64,000 bases of DNA from Lactobacillus intestinalis (GCF_024397795.1 NZ_CP072983.1:62001-126000); one strand, 5' to 3'. Shown: positions 1 to 8,398, numbered from the stretch's first letter. Made by a program: numbers and translations. Notes: a model not told the origin generated them from the letters alone.

Positions 1-97
1 ATACTACCCCGTCGACTGCAATATAAGCTGGGCGACCATTTTTACCATCGTAATTTTTTAAAGATTCTGCGGTAAATTTTTTATTGAGTTCAGTCAT
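1..97 (-). CDS. cytochrome b5-like heme/steroid-binding protein, 5' part only
   Basis: The minus strand opens with ATG at 97 after an AAAGGGG ribosome binding site and runs off the window after 32 codons. The visible N-terminus reads MTELNKKFTAESLKKYDG-like and then PAYIAVDGVVY. This resembles the start of the small cytochrome b5-like (heme/steroid-binding) proteins of lactobacilli, where the A-Y-I-A-V-x-G-x-V-Y strand leads into the heme-binding core. The heme-ligand region lies outside the window, so heme binding cannot be judged. Confidence 0.7.
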   Translation of the reverse strand, partial: MTELNKKFTAESLKNYDGKNGRPAYIAVDGVV

Positions 98-189
98 GTA
101 ATTTGCCCCTTTCTGGTTATTGTCTATCTCAATAGTAACATGGTGTCATCAGGTAAAGGGCCAATCCTCAACTTCTTTAGTCTTTCTTA

Positions 190-1056
190 TTAATTGTTAT
201 GACGCCACCCTGCAATATCCCAGGGAGTAAAGTCGTAATCCAACTTTTTATTATAAATAGCTTCGAAAGCTTCTACTTTTTGTTTATAATCCTGCGCCAT
301 CATTAATTTGGAATTTTGATTTTCATTTAGGGCCGGATTTGGATAAATAGTTGGGAGAACATGAACAATGTATTTAGTTTGATAAAAATCAGGATTATCT
401 TTTTCTAGCTTGGGCAAGTCTTGGATTTCGATAAAAGTAGAAATAATGGGTACATTTTGTTTAGCGGCAAAATAATAGGCTCCTCGTTGTGGCTTACGAG
501 GCTTGCGATAATTCCACCACATTTCCTGCTCTGGGAAGATTAATACCCAATTATTACGTTCTAAAGCATTATGAAGATGCTTAGGAAATTCATTTCCAAT
601 GTAACTTGGACTATTTACCAGAGGAATCGTCCCAATGTAATTCATCAAATAACGGAAAAATCCGGGTAATTTTAAATTAGTATCTTCAATCACAATTGAG
701 AGGTGATGATGACATTTTAGAGCTAATCTTTTAATCGTCAAAGCATCAGTCTGATTAAAATGGTTAGCTGTTACAATGGCACCTCCTTGAGGGAGATCTT
801 TTAAATACTTTAAACCTTTTATTTCAGTAGACGCCGAAATAGTTTTTGCTAAAGTATCGAGGAGAATTTTTCCGACTTCATTATTGAGTTTGCTGGAAAG
901 AGTAGCTTGATTCTTCCAAAAATTATCTACTAAAGCTGTTCGTTGTTGCAAAGACATGACTGGATCTCCAACTTCTACCTTTGCTGTAAAGTCACGGTTA
1001 TTAGCAGCTGTTTTAATATTTTGAATGACTTGTTCGCGATTGTTTCCAATAATCAT
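190..1056 (-). CDS. PlsC-like 1-acyl-sn-glycerol-3-phosphate acyltransferase family protein
   Basis: This is a member of the glycerolipid acyltransferase family, which moves an acyl group onto a glycerol or glycolipid hydroxyl at the membrane. The catalytic HX4D motif is present as NHFNQTD at about residues 98-104, and a FPEQEMW segment follows where the family has its substrate-binding PEG block. The frame is open from 1092, but I chose ATG 1056: it overlaps the upstream glycosyltransferase stop as ATGA and has an AAGGA about 10 bases upstream, giving 288 residues and translational coupling. The acceptor is unknown. Being last in a run of three GT8 genes suggests it acylates a glycolipid or surface glycan, which is inference. 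Confidence 0.8.
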   Translation of the reverse strand: MIIGNNREQVIQNIKTAANNRDFTAKVEVGDPVMSLQQRTALVDNFWKNQATLSSKLNNEVGKILLDTLAKTISASTEIKGLKYLKDLPQGGAIVTANHFNQTDALTIKRLALKCHHHLSIVIEDTNLKLPGFFRYLMNYIGTIPLVNSPSYIGNEFPKHLHNALERNNWVLIFPEQEMWWNYRKPRKPQRGAYYFAAKQNVPIISTFIEIQDLPKLEKDNPDFYQTKYIVHVLPTIYPNPALNENQNSKLMMAQDYKQKVEAFEAIYNKKLDYDFTPWDIAGWRHNN

Positions 1057-2000
1057 AAAGTTACAGATCCTTGCTTTTTTATTTGTGCCCAATTGTGAGG
1101 ATCATTGAAAGTTTTGTCCTCTTTTTCAAGCATATAATTTAATTTTTCTCGATCTTCTTGACGTTGCAGATCAGTGTAATTGTCTAGTTCCTGTTTTAAT
1201 TCATCATAAAATTTAGTTTCTTGAGCACTCTTCCAGAAATATTTTTCATATTGAACATTTTTAAAATGCCATGGTTTAAAAAATAAATTGTAGTGAATTA
1301 AACCTGGGTTAGAAATAGGGGCTGTGTTTTCATTAGGCATTGCATCCCATCTAGGATTAAGGTGGAGAATGCGTCCTTCACCGATCTCATTTAGATAATC
1401 TTGATCAGGCGCAATACAGTCGAAGTGATATTTTTCAAGTAAATCCATAAAGTGGTCAATAAAATGCTCCTCACGGAATGCTTTGCAATTTAAAACTAAC
1501 ATTCCAGAATTGATGTATTTCTTAGGATCCAGTGCTAAAACATCTCTGATGTAAGTGACCATTTTTTCAACATATTGAATTGAGAGGTCAGTGCATGCAC
1601 CAAATAAGTTGTTTTCTAAATTTGTGGCATAAAGTTTAGAAATATCATCATTGACGATTGTGTCACTATCGATATAAATTGCCTTATCATATTGGGGAAA
1701 AAGATCAGGGATGAATAAACGATAAAAAATCGACATAGTGAAAAAATCCGCTCTTAGGTAATTTTCTTTACGATTTTTGATCGGCTTTACTAGTTCATCA
1801 TCGATATGAAAAAACTTTACATGAACATTTTCATTGCCCAAAGCTGCTAGATCTTCCTTGTGCTCAGGAGTTAGATCTTGATTTAAGAAATAAACTGTAT
1901 AGTCTTTTTCCGAATCGGCATGTTTAACCAATGAATTTAATGAAACCGCCGCATATTTAGTAAAGTCATCACTAATACTGTAAAAAACAGGAATTGTCAT
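1053..2000 (-). CDS. glycosyltransferase family 8 protein
   Basis: A 315-residue cytoplasmic GT8 retaining glycosyltransferase that should use a nucleotide sugar and a divalent metal. The N-terminus MTIPVFYSISDDFTKYAAVSLNSL is the GT8 nucleotide-binding start. The DXD metal site is YIDSDTIVND near residues 107-116, and HYNLFFKPWHF near residue 235 replaces the usual HxxGxxKPW C-terminal motif. It is closely similar to the next upstream gene (2012-2962), so the pair looks like a tandem duplication. It is spaced 11 bases from that gene and overlaps the downstream acyltransferase by 4 bases. Sugar donor and acceptor cannot be read from sequence. Confidence 0.9.
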   Translation of the reverse strand: MTIPVFYSISDDFTKYAAVSLNSLVKHADSEKDYTVYFLNQDLTPEHKEDLAALGNENVHVKFFHIDDELVKPIKNRKENYLRADFFTMSIFYRLFIPDLFPQYDKAIYIDSDTIVNDDISKLYATNLENNLFGACTDLSIQYVEKMVTYIRDVLALDPKKYINSGMLVLNCKAFREEHFIDHFMDLLEKYHFDCIAPDQDYLNEIGEGRILHLNPRWDAMPNENTAPISNPGLIHYNLFFKPWHFKNVQYEKYFWKSAQETKFYDELKQELDNYTDLQRQEDREKLNYMLEKEDKTFNDPHNWAQIKKQGSVTL

Positions 2001-2011
2001 AATTGTACCTT

Positions 2012-2962
2012 CTAAATTCTTACATCTTCTGTTTTCTTTACCTTAGCCCAAGTATATTTCTCTTTTTCAATAGATTTAACTTTGTCAGCCATTTTCTTAA
2101 GGTCATCACGAGCGTGCTGACGATCTTCATCGGTAAAGTCCTCCAATTGTTTCTTTAACTCATCGTAGTAAGGAGTAGTTTTTGCGACTTTCCAGAAGTA
2201 ATCACCATATTGAACATCTTTAAAATGCCAAGGCTTGAAGAAAAGATTGTAGTGGACAATTTTAGGATTAGGGATTTCATCCATATTTTCATTTGGCATC
2301 GCATCCCATTCTTTTTCCAAATGAAGGATCTTGTCTTCACAAATCTCATTCATGTAAGCTTGATCTGGATCCGGATTGTCAAAGTGATATTTACTCATCA
2401 AATAATAGAACTTATCAACGAATTTCTTGTCACGGAATTCTTTCATGTTAAATAAGATGACGCCATTGTTGATGTATTTTTCTGGGGGAAAGATTCCTTG
2501 GCACTTTTTAATGTATTCTTGCAAAAGTGGCATAAAACGAATTGATAAATCAGGACAACTAGCAAACATATTATCTTGAAGATCAATATTGTACATATCC
2601 GCAATATCAGTATTGATGATTGTATCAGCATCTAGATAGACAGCTTTATCATATTGAGGAAAGAGTTCGGGGATAAATAAGCGGTAGAAGATAGACATAG
2701 TAAAGAATTGACCACGTAAGTAATTTTCTTCCCCTTTGTGAATAGGTTTAACCATTTCATCATCAATGTGAAAAATATTAACATGTACATTATCAGTTGA
2801 CATATCTTCAAGTGATTTTTTGTGTTCATCACTGATATCTTGAACTAATAAAGTAATAGTATAGTCTTTGTTTTTGTCAGCATGGTCAATTAAAGATTTA
2901 ATAGAAACTGCTGCGTAAGGTGTGTAGTTATCACTAATTGTATAAAAAACAGGAATTGTCAT
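2012..2962 (-). CDS. glycosyltransferase family 8 protein (tandem paralogue)
   Basis: A second GT8 enzyme of 316 residues with YLDADTIINTD as its DXD motif and the same HYNLFFKPWHF C-terminal block as its neighbour. An upstream in-frame extension exists, but the extra codons are the GGAGG ribosome binding site itself. The real start is therefore ATG 2962, giving the MTIPVFYTISDNY N-terminus shared with the paralogue. It is central in the acyltransferase-GT8-GT8-GT8-acyltransferase run, all on the minus strand with gaps under 30 bases. The tandem copies are diverged enough to suggest different acceptors or donors, but this is not demonstrable here. Confidence 0.9.
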   Translation of the reverse strand: MTIPVFYTISDNYTPYAAVSIKSLIDHADKNKDYTITLLVQDISDEHKKSLEDMSTDNVHVNIFHIDDEMVKPIHKGEENYLRGQFFTMSIFYRLFIPELFPQYDKAVYLDADTIINTDIADMYNIDLQDNMFASCPDLSIRFMPLLQEYIKKCQGIFPPEKYINNGVILFNMKEFRDKKFVDKFYYLMSKYHFDNPDPDQAYMNEICEDKILHLEKEWDAMPNENMDEIPNPKIVHYNLFFKPWHFKDVQYGDYFWKVAKTTPYYDELKKQLEDFTDEDRQHARDDLKKMADKVKSIEKEKYTWAKVKKTEDVRI

Positions 2963-2986
2963 AATATCCTCCAAATAATTCTTTTA

Positions 2987-3817
2987 TTACTTAAGATTAT
3001 CCCTTAATTTGAGGTATTCGTTAAGTATATTGTCATACTCATGCAATTTTAAAACGCTATGCACTCTTTCCACATCCCATGGTTTTACGGTTTGTGTGTG
3101 GAAATACGGTTTAAATCGAAAACTTGTAGTGAAATGTTGGATTACGGTATCGTCTCGGAGATGATATTGTTCATTAAAACGGCGCGGAGCAATTTTCTTT
3201 TTAGTGGCAAGCTTATTTATAGCAGATTGATCTGGCAAGAACATGCGCTTAACTTGCATCATATGACGAACTTTAGCAAATAAGTTGGTCTTTTTGATTT
3301 CATCCATGTTGATTAATAGAACGCCCGAATTAAGATAATCAAGCATCTTATGCTCGTGGACATTATGAAAGAAAAAGCGACCCCAGTAATCCAGTACTCC
3401 TACTAATTCGACGTTTTCAATATTTTGATGATAAAAGTCTTTAATATCTTTGCGAATGATGACATCATCATCTAAATAAAGAACTCGATTTGGAATTTGC
3501 GGTAATTGATCTGCAAATAATCTAAGCATGGCATATGGTGTAAAACGCGTCCCCATATTAGCAGTTGGCGGCTCTTTAACAAATAAATCTGTGCAATCGA
3601 TAAGTTCCAATGTATTGTGAGCGTTTTTCTTAACTAAGAGAGAACGAATAAAGTCTGCGGCTTTTTTAGAAAAAGGCTGATACTGTTTGTCTTTATTCTC
3701 TGTTTTCATTGTTAGAATATAAATATGTAATTCTTCCGTGGTATTTTTTAGTAAAGATAATGTTGTGATTAATACTCCATCTTCTGCATGATTGTCACCG
3801 CAAAAAAGAATATTCAT
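2987..3817 (-). CDS. glycosyltransferase family 8 protein, shorter type
   Basis: A 276-residue GT8 protein more distant from the two downstream copies. It starts MNILFCGDNHAEDGV, the typical GT8 first strand, and carries YLDDDVIIRKD as the DXD site at about residues 112-122. A LNSGVLLINM motif, characteristic of GT8 enzymes, follows at about residue 163. The C-terminus contains FHTQTVKPW, a recognisable version of the HxxxxxKPW motif. It lies 18 bases downstream of an acyltransferase and 24 bases upstream of the next GT8, so co-transcription is likely. The product is probably a surface glycan or glycolipid, by context only. Confidence 0.88.
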   Translation of the reverse strand: MNILFCGDNHAEDGVLITTLSLLKNTTEELHIYILTMKTENKDKQYQPFSKKAADFIRSLLVKKNAHNTLELIDCTDLFVKEPPTANMGTRFTPYAMLRLFADQLPQIPNRVLYLDDDVIIRKDIKDFYHQNIENVELVGVLDYWGRFFFHNVHEHKMLDYLNSGVLLINMDEIKKTNLFAKVRHMMQVKRMFLPDQSAINKLATKKKIAPRRFNEQYHLRDDTVIQHFTTSFRFKPYFHTQTVKPWDVERVHSVLKLHEYDNILNEYLKLRDNLK

Positions 3818-3835
3818 GATTAGATCCTCGCATAA

Positions 3836-4591
3836 TTATTTTTTTACATAATGGCAATATTGATAGTCGCTAGTCTGCGCGCGTTCAATCATTGTCTCCC
3901 TAATTTTATTGTAAAGCTTATCTTGAGCTTTTTTGTGAGAAAGGGCTTGATTTGGATAAAAAGGTCCATCGATATAGATGATAATTTTTGGACGTTTGCC
4001 AAATTTGGGTTTGTGATAGGTGGTAGTCATTGTAAAACTTGGCACATTCAGTTGCACAGGGAAGTGCATGCTAGTGTTAGAGAAAGGGCGAATTTTAGTG
4101 TAGTAAGGCCAAACATGGGCCTCCGGATAGATGGCAATGACCTTTTTTTGATGAATGAGTGTTTTGATGGCTTGGATAAGTTTGGCAGATTCTTGAAGGT
4201 TTTCTCCGACGGGTAAGCCGCCATAGCGTACGAGATGTTTGCCAATAAAAGGGATGCCCCAATTTGCTTGTCCTGCTATTGCATAGAAGCGATAAGGCGA
4301 AGCAATGGTTAGTGGCGTAAAGACGTCGCCCATGGGTTGGGTATGATTTCCATATAAAAAATATCCACTTTGATTGACGAGTTTTAGTTTGTGCTTTCCT
4401 TTAACATGAACTTTTAAAAATAATCGAGAATAACCCCAACCAAAAAGAGCAGCCAAAGTTCGAGCAATGTAATTCCAAAGTTTTGCGCTGATTGAAGTAG
4501 GGATAATTTGATAGTCCTTGGGAAGTTTATAATTTTGATTTTTACTGGCTACTACATCGTCAGTAGGCTTGGTGTAATAATAATTTTGCAT
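3836..4591 (-). CDS. PlsC-like acyltransferase, first gene of the GT8 cassette
   Basis: A 251-residue lysophosphatidic-acid-acyltransferase-like protein. The block GNHTQPMGD at about residue 80 occupies the position of the HX4D motif but has five residues between His and Asp, so the catalytic spacing is atypical. IYPEAHVWP at about residue 153 corresponds to the PEG substrate-binding motif. A hydrophobic segment near residues 40-60 could anchor it to the membrane. It is the first gene of the minus-strand cassette, and its promoter should lie between 4592 and 4700. It may be specialised or weakly active because of the spacing. Family assignment is firm; substrate is unknown. Confidence 0.8.
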   Translation of the reverse strand: MQNYYYTKPTDDVVASKNQNYKLPKDYQIIPTSISAKLWNYIARTLAALFGWGYSRLFLKVHVKGKHKLKLVNQSGYFLYGNHTQPMGDVFTPLTIASPYRFYAIAGQANWGIPFIGKHLVRYGGLPVGENLQESAKLIQAIKTLIHQKKVIAIYPEAHVWPYYTKIRPFSNTSMHFPVQLNVPSFTMTTTYHKPKFGKRPKIIIYIDGPFYPNQALSHKKAQDKLYNKIRETMIERAQTSDYQYCHYVKK

Positions 4592-4705
4592 AATTTTCTT
4601 CCTAAAATAACATTATGTTCATTTTATCATTAATTAGACTTTATTTTAGGGATAAGAGGGAATTACATAGAATGTCATAATCGAAATGAATACTAGAAAA
4701 GGTAC

Positions 4706-4733
4706 AAAAAAAGAGCAACCCTGAAGGTTGCTC
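4706..4733 (-). terminator. rho-independent terminator on the minus strand (element A)
   Basis: An 8-bp GAGCAACC stem with a 5-base loop is followed on the minus strand by seven T. There is no T run on the plus side. It ends a minus-strand transcript coming from the gene-free stretch 4734-5325 rather than from any listed gene. The stretch 4592-5325 holds the two small units described next and nothing else I can name. Confidence 0.75.
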
Positions 4734-4768
4734 ATGGTGACATTTTTCTCAAGTTCCCAGCTTGATAC

Positions 4769-4849
4769 TTGCGTGCCATTTTTACACTTTTGTTAGTGTT
4801 TCTCATCATGCGAGAAGCACGACTTACTATATCAATTAGATATAATTAA
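4769..4849 (+). CDS. candidate small hydrophobic peptide, element A
   Basis: An unrecognised 26-codon frame starting at TTG with no clear ribosome binding site. It encodes a hydrophobic stretch (IFTLLLVFLIM) followed by a basic amphipathic tail (REARLTISIRYN). It lies inside the span of a minus-strand transcript that ends at 4706, so a plus-strand message would be antisense to it. The same residue pattern, L-[IM]-x-E-x-x-L-T, recurs in the frame at 5069-5164, and a looser version at 10962-11078. The nucleotide sequences also align there. This layout resembles type I toxin-antitoxin loci, but the peptide matches no toxin family I know. Confidence 0.3.
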   Translation: MRAIFTLLLVFLIMREARLTISIRYN

Positions 4850-5023
4850 GATAACTTAAAACACTCTAATGCCAACTTACTTAGATATGAGCCCGACTTG
4901 TTTGAATTGTAAAAACTCAAACAGCACTCTTCCTAATTACCAAAGTCTTTTTTACCAGTAAATAGCAAAAAGCCCACTCAACTTGAAATAACGGTCTTTT
5001 AAAGGTCGATATTTTTGTTCAAT

Positions 5024-5047
5024 AAAAAAGACGGTCATCTAGACCGC
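5024..5047 (-). terminator. rho-independent terminator on the minus strand (element B)
   Basis: The hairpin GCGGTCTAGATGACCGTC is followed on the minus strand by six T. It would end an RNA started near the TATAAT at 5218-5223, giving a transcript of about 185 nucleotides with no good reading frame of its own. Confidence 0.75.
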
Positions 5048-5068
5048 CCACGCAAGGCATGTTTTTTC

Positions 5069-5164
5069 ATGTCTTGGCTACTATTGATTCTGATTATATT
5101 ATCCGTAGCTCCGCTCATGCATGAAGTACACTTGACTCTTCGCGAGTTGAGAAAGCTTTTTTAA
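5069..5164 (+). CDS. candidate small hydrophobic peptide, element B
   Basis: A 31-codon ATG frame encoding MSWLLLILIILSV, then PLMHEVHLTL and a basic end (RELRKLF). This is a single predicted membrane helix with an amphipathic, positively charged tail, the usual shape of a type I toxin or other small membrane peptide. An AAGG lies about 13 bases upstream, which is weak. A plus-strand terminator follows at 5190-5216, while a minus-strand promoter-like TATAAT and terminator bracket the same interval in the opposite sense, so sense and antisense RNAs would overlap fully. It is similar in frame and sequence to element A. I do not recognise a family. Confidence 0.4.
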   Translation: MSWLLLILIILSVAPLMHEVHLTLRELRKLF

Positions 5165-5189
5165 GAATTAAGCTTCAGCAAAGCACTAG

Positions 5190-5216
5190 AGGCAGGACCT
5201 TGTGTCCTGTCTTTTT
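5190..5216 (+). terminator. rho-independent terminator downstream of element B
   Basis: The stem GGCAGGAC / GTCCTGTC with a 5-base loop is followed by five T on the plus strand. It fits the 3' end of a short plus-strand message carrying the 5069-5164 frame. Confidence 0.75.
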
Positions 5217-5217
5217 C

Positions 5218-5223
5218 ATTATA
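5218..5223 (-). promoter_or_regulatory. -10 element for the element B antisense RNA
   Basis: A perfect TATAAT on the minus strand sits just beyond the plus-strand terminator. No convincing -35 hexamer is present at 17 bases. The call rests on its position upstream of a stretch that ends at a strong minus-strand terminator (5024-5047). Confidence 0.35.
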
Positions 5224-5260
5224 CATCATGACAATAGTATTGTGTTTGTCTAATAATGAC

Positions 5261-5300
5261 AAAAAAATATAGGAAATTAACAAATGATTGTTAATCTCCT
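5261..5300 (-). terminator. terminator of the PSD-like decarboxylase gene
   Basis: An almost perfect 13-bp stem (AGGAGATTAACAA pairing with TTGTTAATTTCCT) is followed by a T-rich run on the minus strand, 26 bases after the decarboxylase stop codon. Confidence 0.85.
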
Positions 5301-5325
5301 ACATTCTTAGATTTACTAATAAAAA

Positions 5326-6609
5326 TTACTTAACTCTAGCAATTTCACTGCGTACCTTGATATCGGAACTACCTAAACCAGGTTCTTGACCGTGTAAATT
5401 GAATTCAAGTTGAGTTTCTGGTCTGAACAACATTACGTGAGTTGAACCACCATAGTGGAACATACCAAGTTGGTCGCCTTTCTTGACATGTTGACCAACT
5501 TTAACTGTAATTTCATCACTTGATACTTCGGACATACCTACAGCAACAAAGCACATAAGTCCAATCTTAGGATTGTCTGCTTTGATAAAGATAACGGCAC
5601 GAGTAGAAGTTGAAGTTAAGAATTCTTGTGATGCAGTAGCTTGACTGTCATCAGGTGTTACACTGTCATAACCCTTATAAAGATCTTCAGCGTAGTAAGC
5701 ACCTGGTAAGTTATAAGCTTTAACAATAGTTCCATCAACTGGGCTATTCCAACGGTGATAACTAAATACACTTAAGAATGCTTGATAAAGTGTTCCACCA
5801 GCAAATTTAGCAGCCCATGGATCATTTTGAAGAAGGTCTAACAAAGAATAAGGTTGACTCTTAATCCAGAACTTAGCTTGTAAAGGAACGTTATGAGCAA
5901 TCTTAAGTGGTGCTGATTCACAAGAACAAGCAATTGAATCTGGATCATCAGGGTTTTCTACAGGACGAACGCCAGGATTAAATTCACGAGTAAAGTAATC
6001 ATCCCATGATTTGAATCCTAAATGTTTATCAAAATCACTAGAAGCACACTTGAAAACTTTTTGGAAGTCATCACCATAGGCTTTTTCAGCCATACGTTTA
6101 AGGGCTTCCTCACCTAGCCAACCTTGTGAACTTGTATTAAGAACATAAGTTGAGGCTTCACTCTTTAAGTATCTTCCCCAGTAATTAAGAATATCACGTA
6201 ATTTAGCGTTAACTTTATCGTTCATAAAGAATGCGTAACCAGCACGGGTTCCCATTGGATAGTTAAAGATAGCTGCCATTGGAGTACCAACGAAACTAGT
6301 TTCATTATATTCAGGAGCACGTTGAATTACTCTGTTAATCATTAATAACATTTGGTGATAATCACGAACTTGTGGAAGGTCAGCAGGAGCATCAACAAGT
6401 CTCTTTGGAATCTCATCAAACATCATTTGAGCAAGATTCCAAATGTAATGATCATTTTCAATTAATTCTTTCAAAGCTTGAACTGGGGGTAAAAGCTTTT
6501 GGTTTTCTTCTGATTTGGCTTCCTCCAAAACTTTACGTAACCAAGCATTATAAGCTTTTTGATCGCTTGGACGCCATTTATCAACATTATATGGAATATC
6601 TACAGCCAT
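5326..6609 (-). CDS. PSD/PsiD-like pyruvoyl-dependent decarboxylase
   Basis: A 427-residue member of the phosphatidylserine decarboxylase superfamily carrying the long N-terminal extension of the PSD-related group, which includes fungal PsiD tryptophan decarboxylase. YHRWNSPVDG at about residue 284 is the conserved HR(W/Y)H-x-P-V motif. YGGSTHVMLF holds the self-cleavage Gly-Ser bond: Ser389 would become the pyruvoyl group, leaving a 39-residue alpha chain. No N-terminal membrane segment is visible, unlike true membrane PSD, so a soluble amino-acid substrate is more likely than phosphatidylserine. It is transcribed divergently from an amino-acid permease and a PLP decarboxylase. The start ATG has a GAGGAGA site. 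The substrate is inference. Confidence 0.85.
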   Translation of the reverse strand: MAVDIPYNVDKWRPSDQKAYNAWLRKVLEEAKSEENQKLLPPVQALKELIENDHYIWNLAQMMFDEIPKRLVDAPADLPQVRDYHQMLLMINRVIQRAPEYNETSFVGTPMAAIFNYPMGTRAGYAFFMNDKVNAKLRDILNYWGRYLKSEASTYVLNTSSQGWLGEEALKRMAEKAYGDDFQKVFKCASSDFDKHLGFKSWDDYFTREFNPGVRPVENPDDPDSIACSCESAPLKIAHNVPLQAKFWIKSQPYSLLDLLQNDPWAAKFAGGTLYQAFLSVFSYHRWNSPVDGTIVKAYNLPGAYYAEDLYKGYDSVTPDDSQATASQEFLTSTSTRAVIFIKADNPKIGLMCFVAVGMSEVSSDEITVKVGQHVKKGDQLGMFHYGGSTHVMLFRPETQLEFNLHGQEPGLGSSDIKVRSEIARVK

Positions 6610-6934
6610 AATATAATCTCCTCTCGTTTATTTTAACTAGTGATCACGTGATTACAGTTTCACAGTACGCTAATGCATTTATAAATTCAAATAAAACGAG
6701 TTGAGAAAAATAGATTTAATTAATGACACAATTCAAATCTTATTAGTTGCTTATAAGAGGCCCCTCCTATTACAATGACAGTGTAGTTTCATCCTAGATT
6801 AAATACTTTTGGATTTTATTATTATCAATGACTAGCATTATTTTCATGTAAAGATAACGATTAAATGTAAAAAATGTTTTCTAGTCTTACTACAATAATG
6901 AATTTTTATATTATATATGGGAGGTTAGATCTAT
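6610..6934. promoter_or_regulatory. divergent intergenic control region of the decarboxylation locus
   Basis: These 325 gene-free bases separate the minus-strand PSD-like gene from the plus-strand permease and must hold both promoters. The plus-strand gene has a clear GGGAGG site at about 6920. AT-rich hexamers such as TATTAT near 6911 could serve as -10 elements, but none is paired with a convincing -35. I see no T-box, riboswitch or clean operator. Confidence 0.4.
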
Positions 6935-8350
6935 ATGTCGAATAAAAAATTATCCACTGTCAGCTTGGGTACATTTATAGGAATGACAATTGCGTTAGCT
7001 GCAAGTATTCGTAATATTCCGGATGTTGCCGCTGCTGGCTGGCCCATGTTTCTGTATATGGCAATCTCGACATTTCTATTTGCTTTACCTATTTGTTTGA
7101 TTGCCGGTGAATTTGGTAGTACTTTTCCTGAACATGGTGGTCCAGAACTGTGGGTACGTAATACTCTAGGAGATAATTTTGGGTTTGCAACCTCATGGTT
7201 GCTTTGGACTATTTTGTTTCCAGGGATGGTTGTAGTTGCTTCTGCATTGCCACCACTTATTGCTACAGCAATTAATATGCCAAAATTGGGTACAAATAAT
7301 ATTTTTACTTTAATAGTTATTTTAATTTCGTTTTGGGGAATGACTATTTTAAATAGACACTTTGATATGGCAAAAATTACTGGTAAATGGGGAGATTGGA
7401 TAGGAATTTACATCCCATTTATTGTTATGACTATTCTTGGTATTGCTGCGGTGGTTAAGACTGGAATTCATCCAACATCTATCCTACAAAGCTTTTCACC
7501 TGAAAAAATAATTCCCCTTGGTTCAGGTGCAAAGTCTTTGGCTTATTTTTCTCCAATTGCCTTAATATTTGTGGGTATTGAATTATCATCTGTGTATATA
7601 ACTCGTTTAAAGAAGACATCAGAATATCCTATTGGTGTTTTAGCAACACTAGCCTTTATGTTGATTTTAAACTTAATTAACGGTTTTATGGAATCTGCTG
7701 TAGTCGCACCAACTGAAATTAATCTTAACAACATTGTGCAGCCTATTATCATTTACAATAAAATATTAGGTTTACCTTCATGGATTAACAATGTATTTAG
7801 TATTTTGGTTGCAGTAGGTGTATGTATTCAACTTTCAGCATGGGTATCTGGTCCAGGAAAAACAATGTTAGCTTCTGCTAGGGATGGATATATTTCTCCA
7901 AAATTAAAATTCTGGAAGAAAGATAAATTTGGTGATTCTCCATCAATTATGTATGTTCAAGCTGTTGTAGTTTCTGTTTTCTCTTGTGCTTATTTATTAA
8001 TTCCAGATATTAATAGTGCATTTCTTGATTTAGTTAATGCTACTAACGTCATTTATTGTACTGTCTATGTATTCATGGCAATTGGTTTTATTAAGATGAG
8101 AGTCGAAAAACCAAATTTGACATCCGACTTTAAAGTTGGAAATACTTTTGTTGCCTGGTTAATAGGACTAGTATTAATAATTACCATCGGAGTTATTATG
8201 GTAGCTACATTTGTTGTAGGTACATGGTTCAATTTCCTTGTAGTGGCCGTTATTAGTGCAGTTATCATTATATTACCGTTCATCTTCTTCCACTTTAAGA
8301 AGCCAGAATGGGCTAAAGAAGTAGATAACTTAATAAAAGATAATCATTAA
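6935..8350 (+). CDS. APC-family amino acid permease, probable substrate/amine antiporter
   Basis: A 471-residue membrane protein with about 12 predicted helices, of the amino acid-polyamine-organocation type close to the GadC/TyrP glutamate-GABA and tyrosine-tyramine exchangers. The N-terminal LGTFIGMTIALAASIRNIPDVA segment fits helix 1, and SGPGKTMLASARDG at about residue 305 matches the conserved cytoplasmic loop after helix 8. It sits 209 bases upstream of a tyrosine-decarboxylase-like gene and divergent from a second decarboxylase. It therefore probably imports the amino acid and exports the amine, generating proton motive force and acid tolerance. A strong terminator follows, so the enzyme gene likely has its own promoter. 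Confidence 0.85.
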   Translation: MSNKKLSTVSLGTFIGMTIALAASIRNIPDVAAAGWPMFLYMAISTFLFALPICLIAGEFGSTFPEHGGPELWVRNTLGDNFGFATSWLLWTILFPGMVVVASALPPLIATAINMPKLGTNNIFTLIVILISFWGMTILNRHFDMAKITGKWGDWIGIYIPFIVMTILGIAAVVKTGIHPTSILQSFSPEKIIPLGSGAKSLAYFSPIALIFVGIELSSVYITRLKKTSEYPIGVLATLAFMLILNLINGFMESAVVAPTEINLNNIVQPIIIYNKILGLPSWINNVFSILVAVGVCIQLSAWVSGPGKTMLASARDGYISPKLKFWKKDKFGDSPSIMYVQAVVVSVFSCAYLLIPDINSAFLDLVNATNVIYCTVYVFMAIGFIKMRVEKPNLTSDFKVGNTFVAWLIGLVLIITIGVIMVATFVVGTWFNFLVVAVISAVIIILPFIFFHFKKPEWAKEVDNLIKDNH

Positions 8351-8360
8351 TAATAGCTGG

Positions 8361-8398
8361 AACACTTTATAATGTTTAAACATTATGGAGTGTTTTTT
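8361..8398 (+). terminator. terminator after the permease gene
   Basis: The stem AACACTTTATAATG / CATTATGGAGTGTT with a TTTAA loop is followed by six T. It separates the permease from the downstream decarboxylase. Confidence 0.85.

Noticed and set aside
5069..5131. Alternative frame MFFHVLATIDSD... overlapping element B, and the minus-strand 27-codon frame in the same interval
   Set aside because: Neither is matched by a corresponding frame in element A, whereas the hydrophobic plus-strand frame is.
4592..5325. Possible large structured RNA (tmRNA, RNase P RNA, GOLLD/ROOL or T-box)
   Set aside because: None of the conserved blocks of tmRNA, RNase P RNA or a T-box is present, and several separate terminators divide the stretch into short units.
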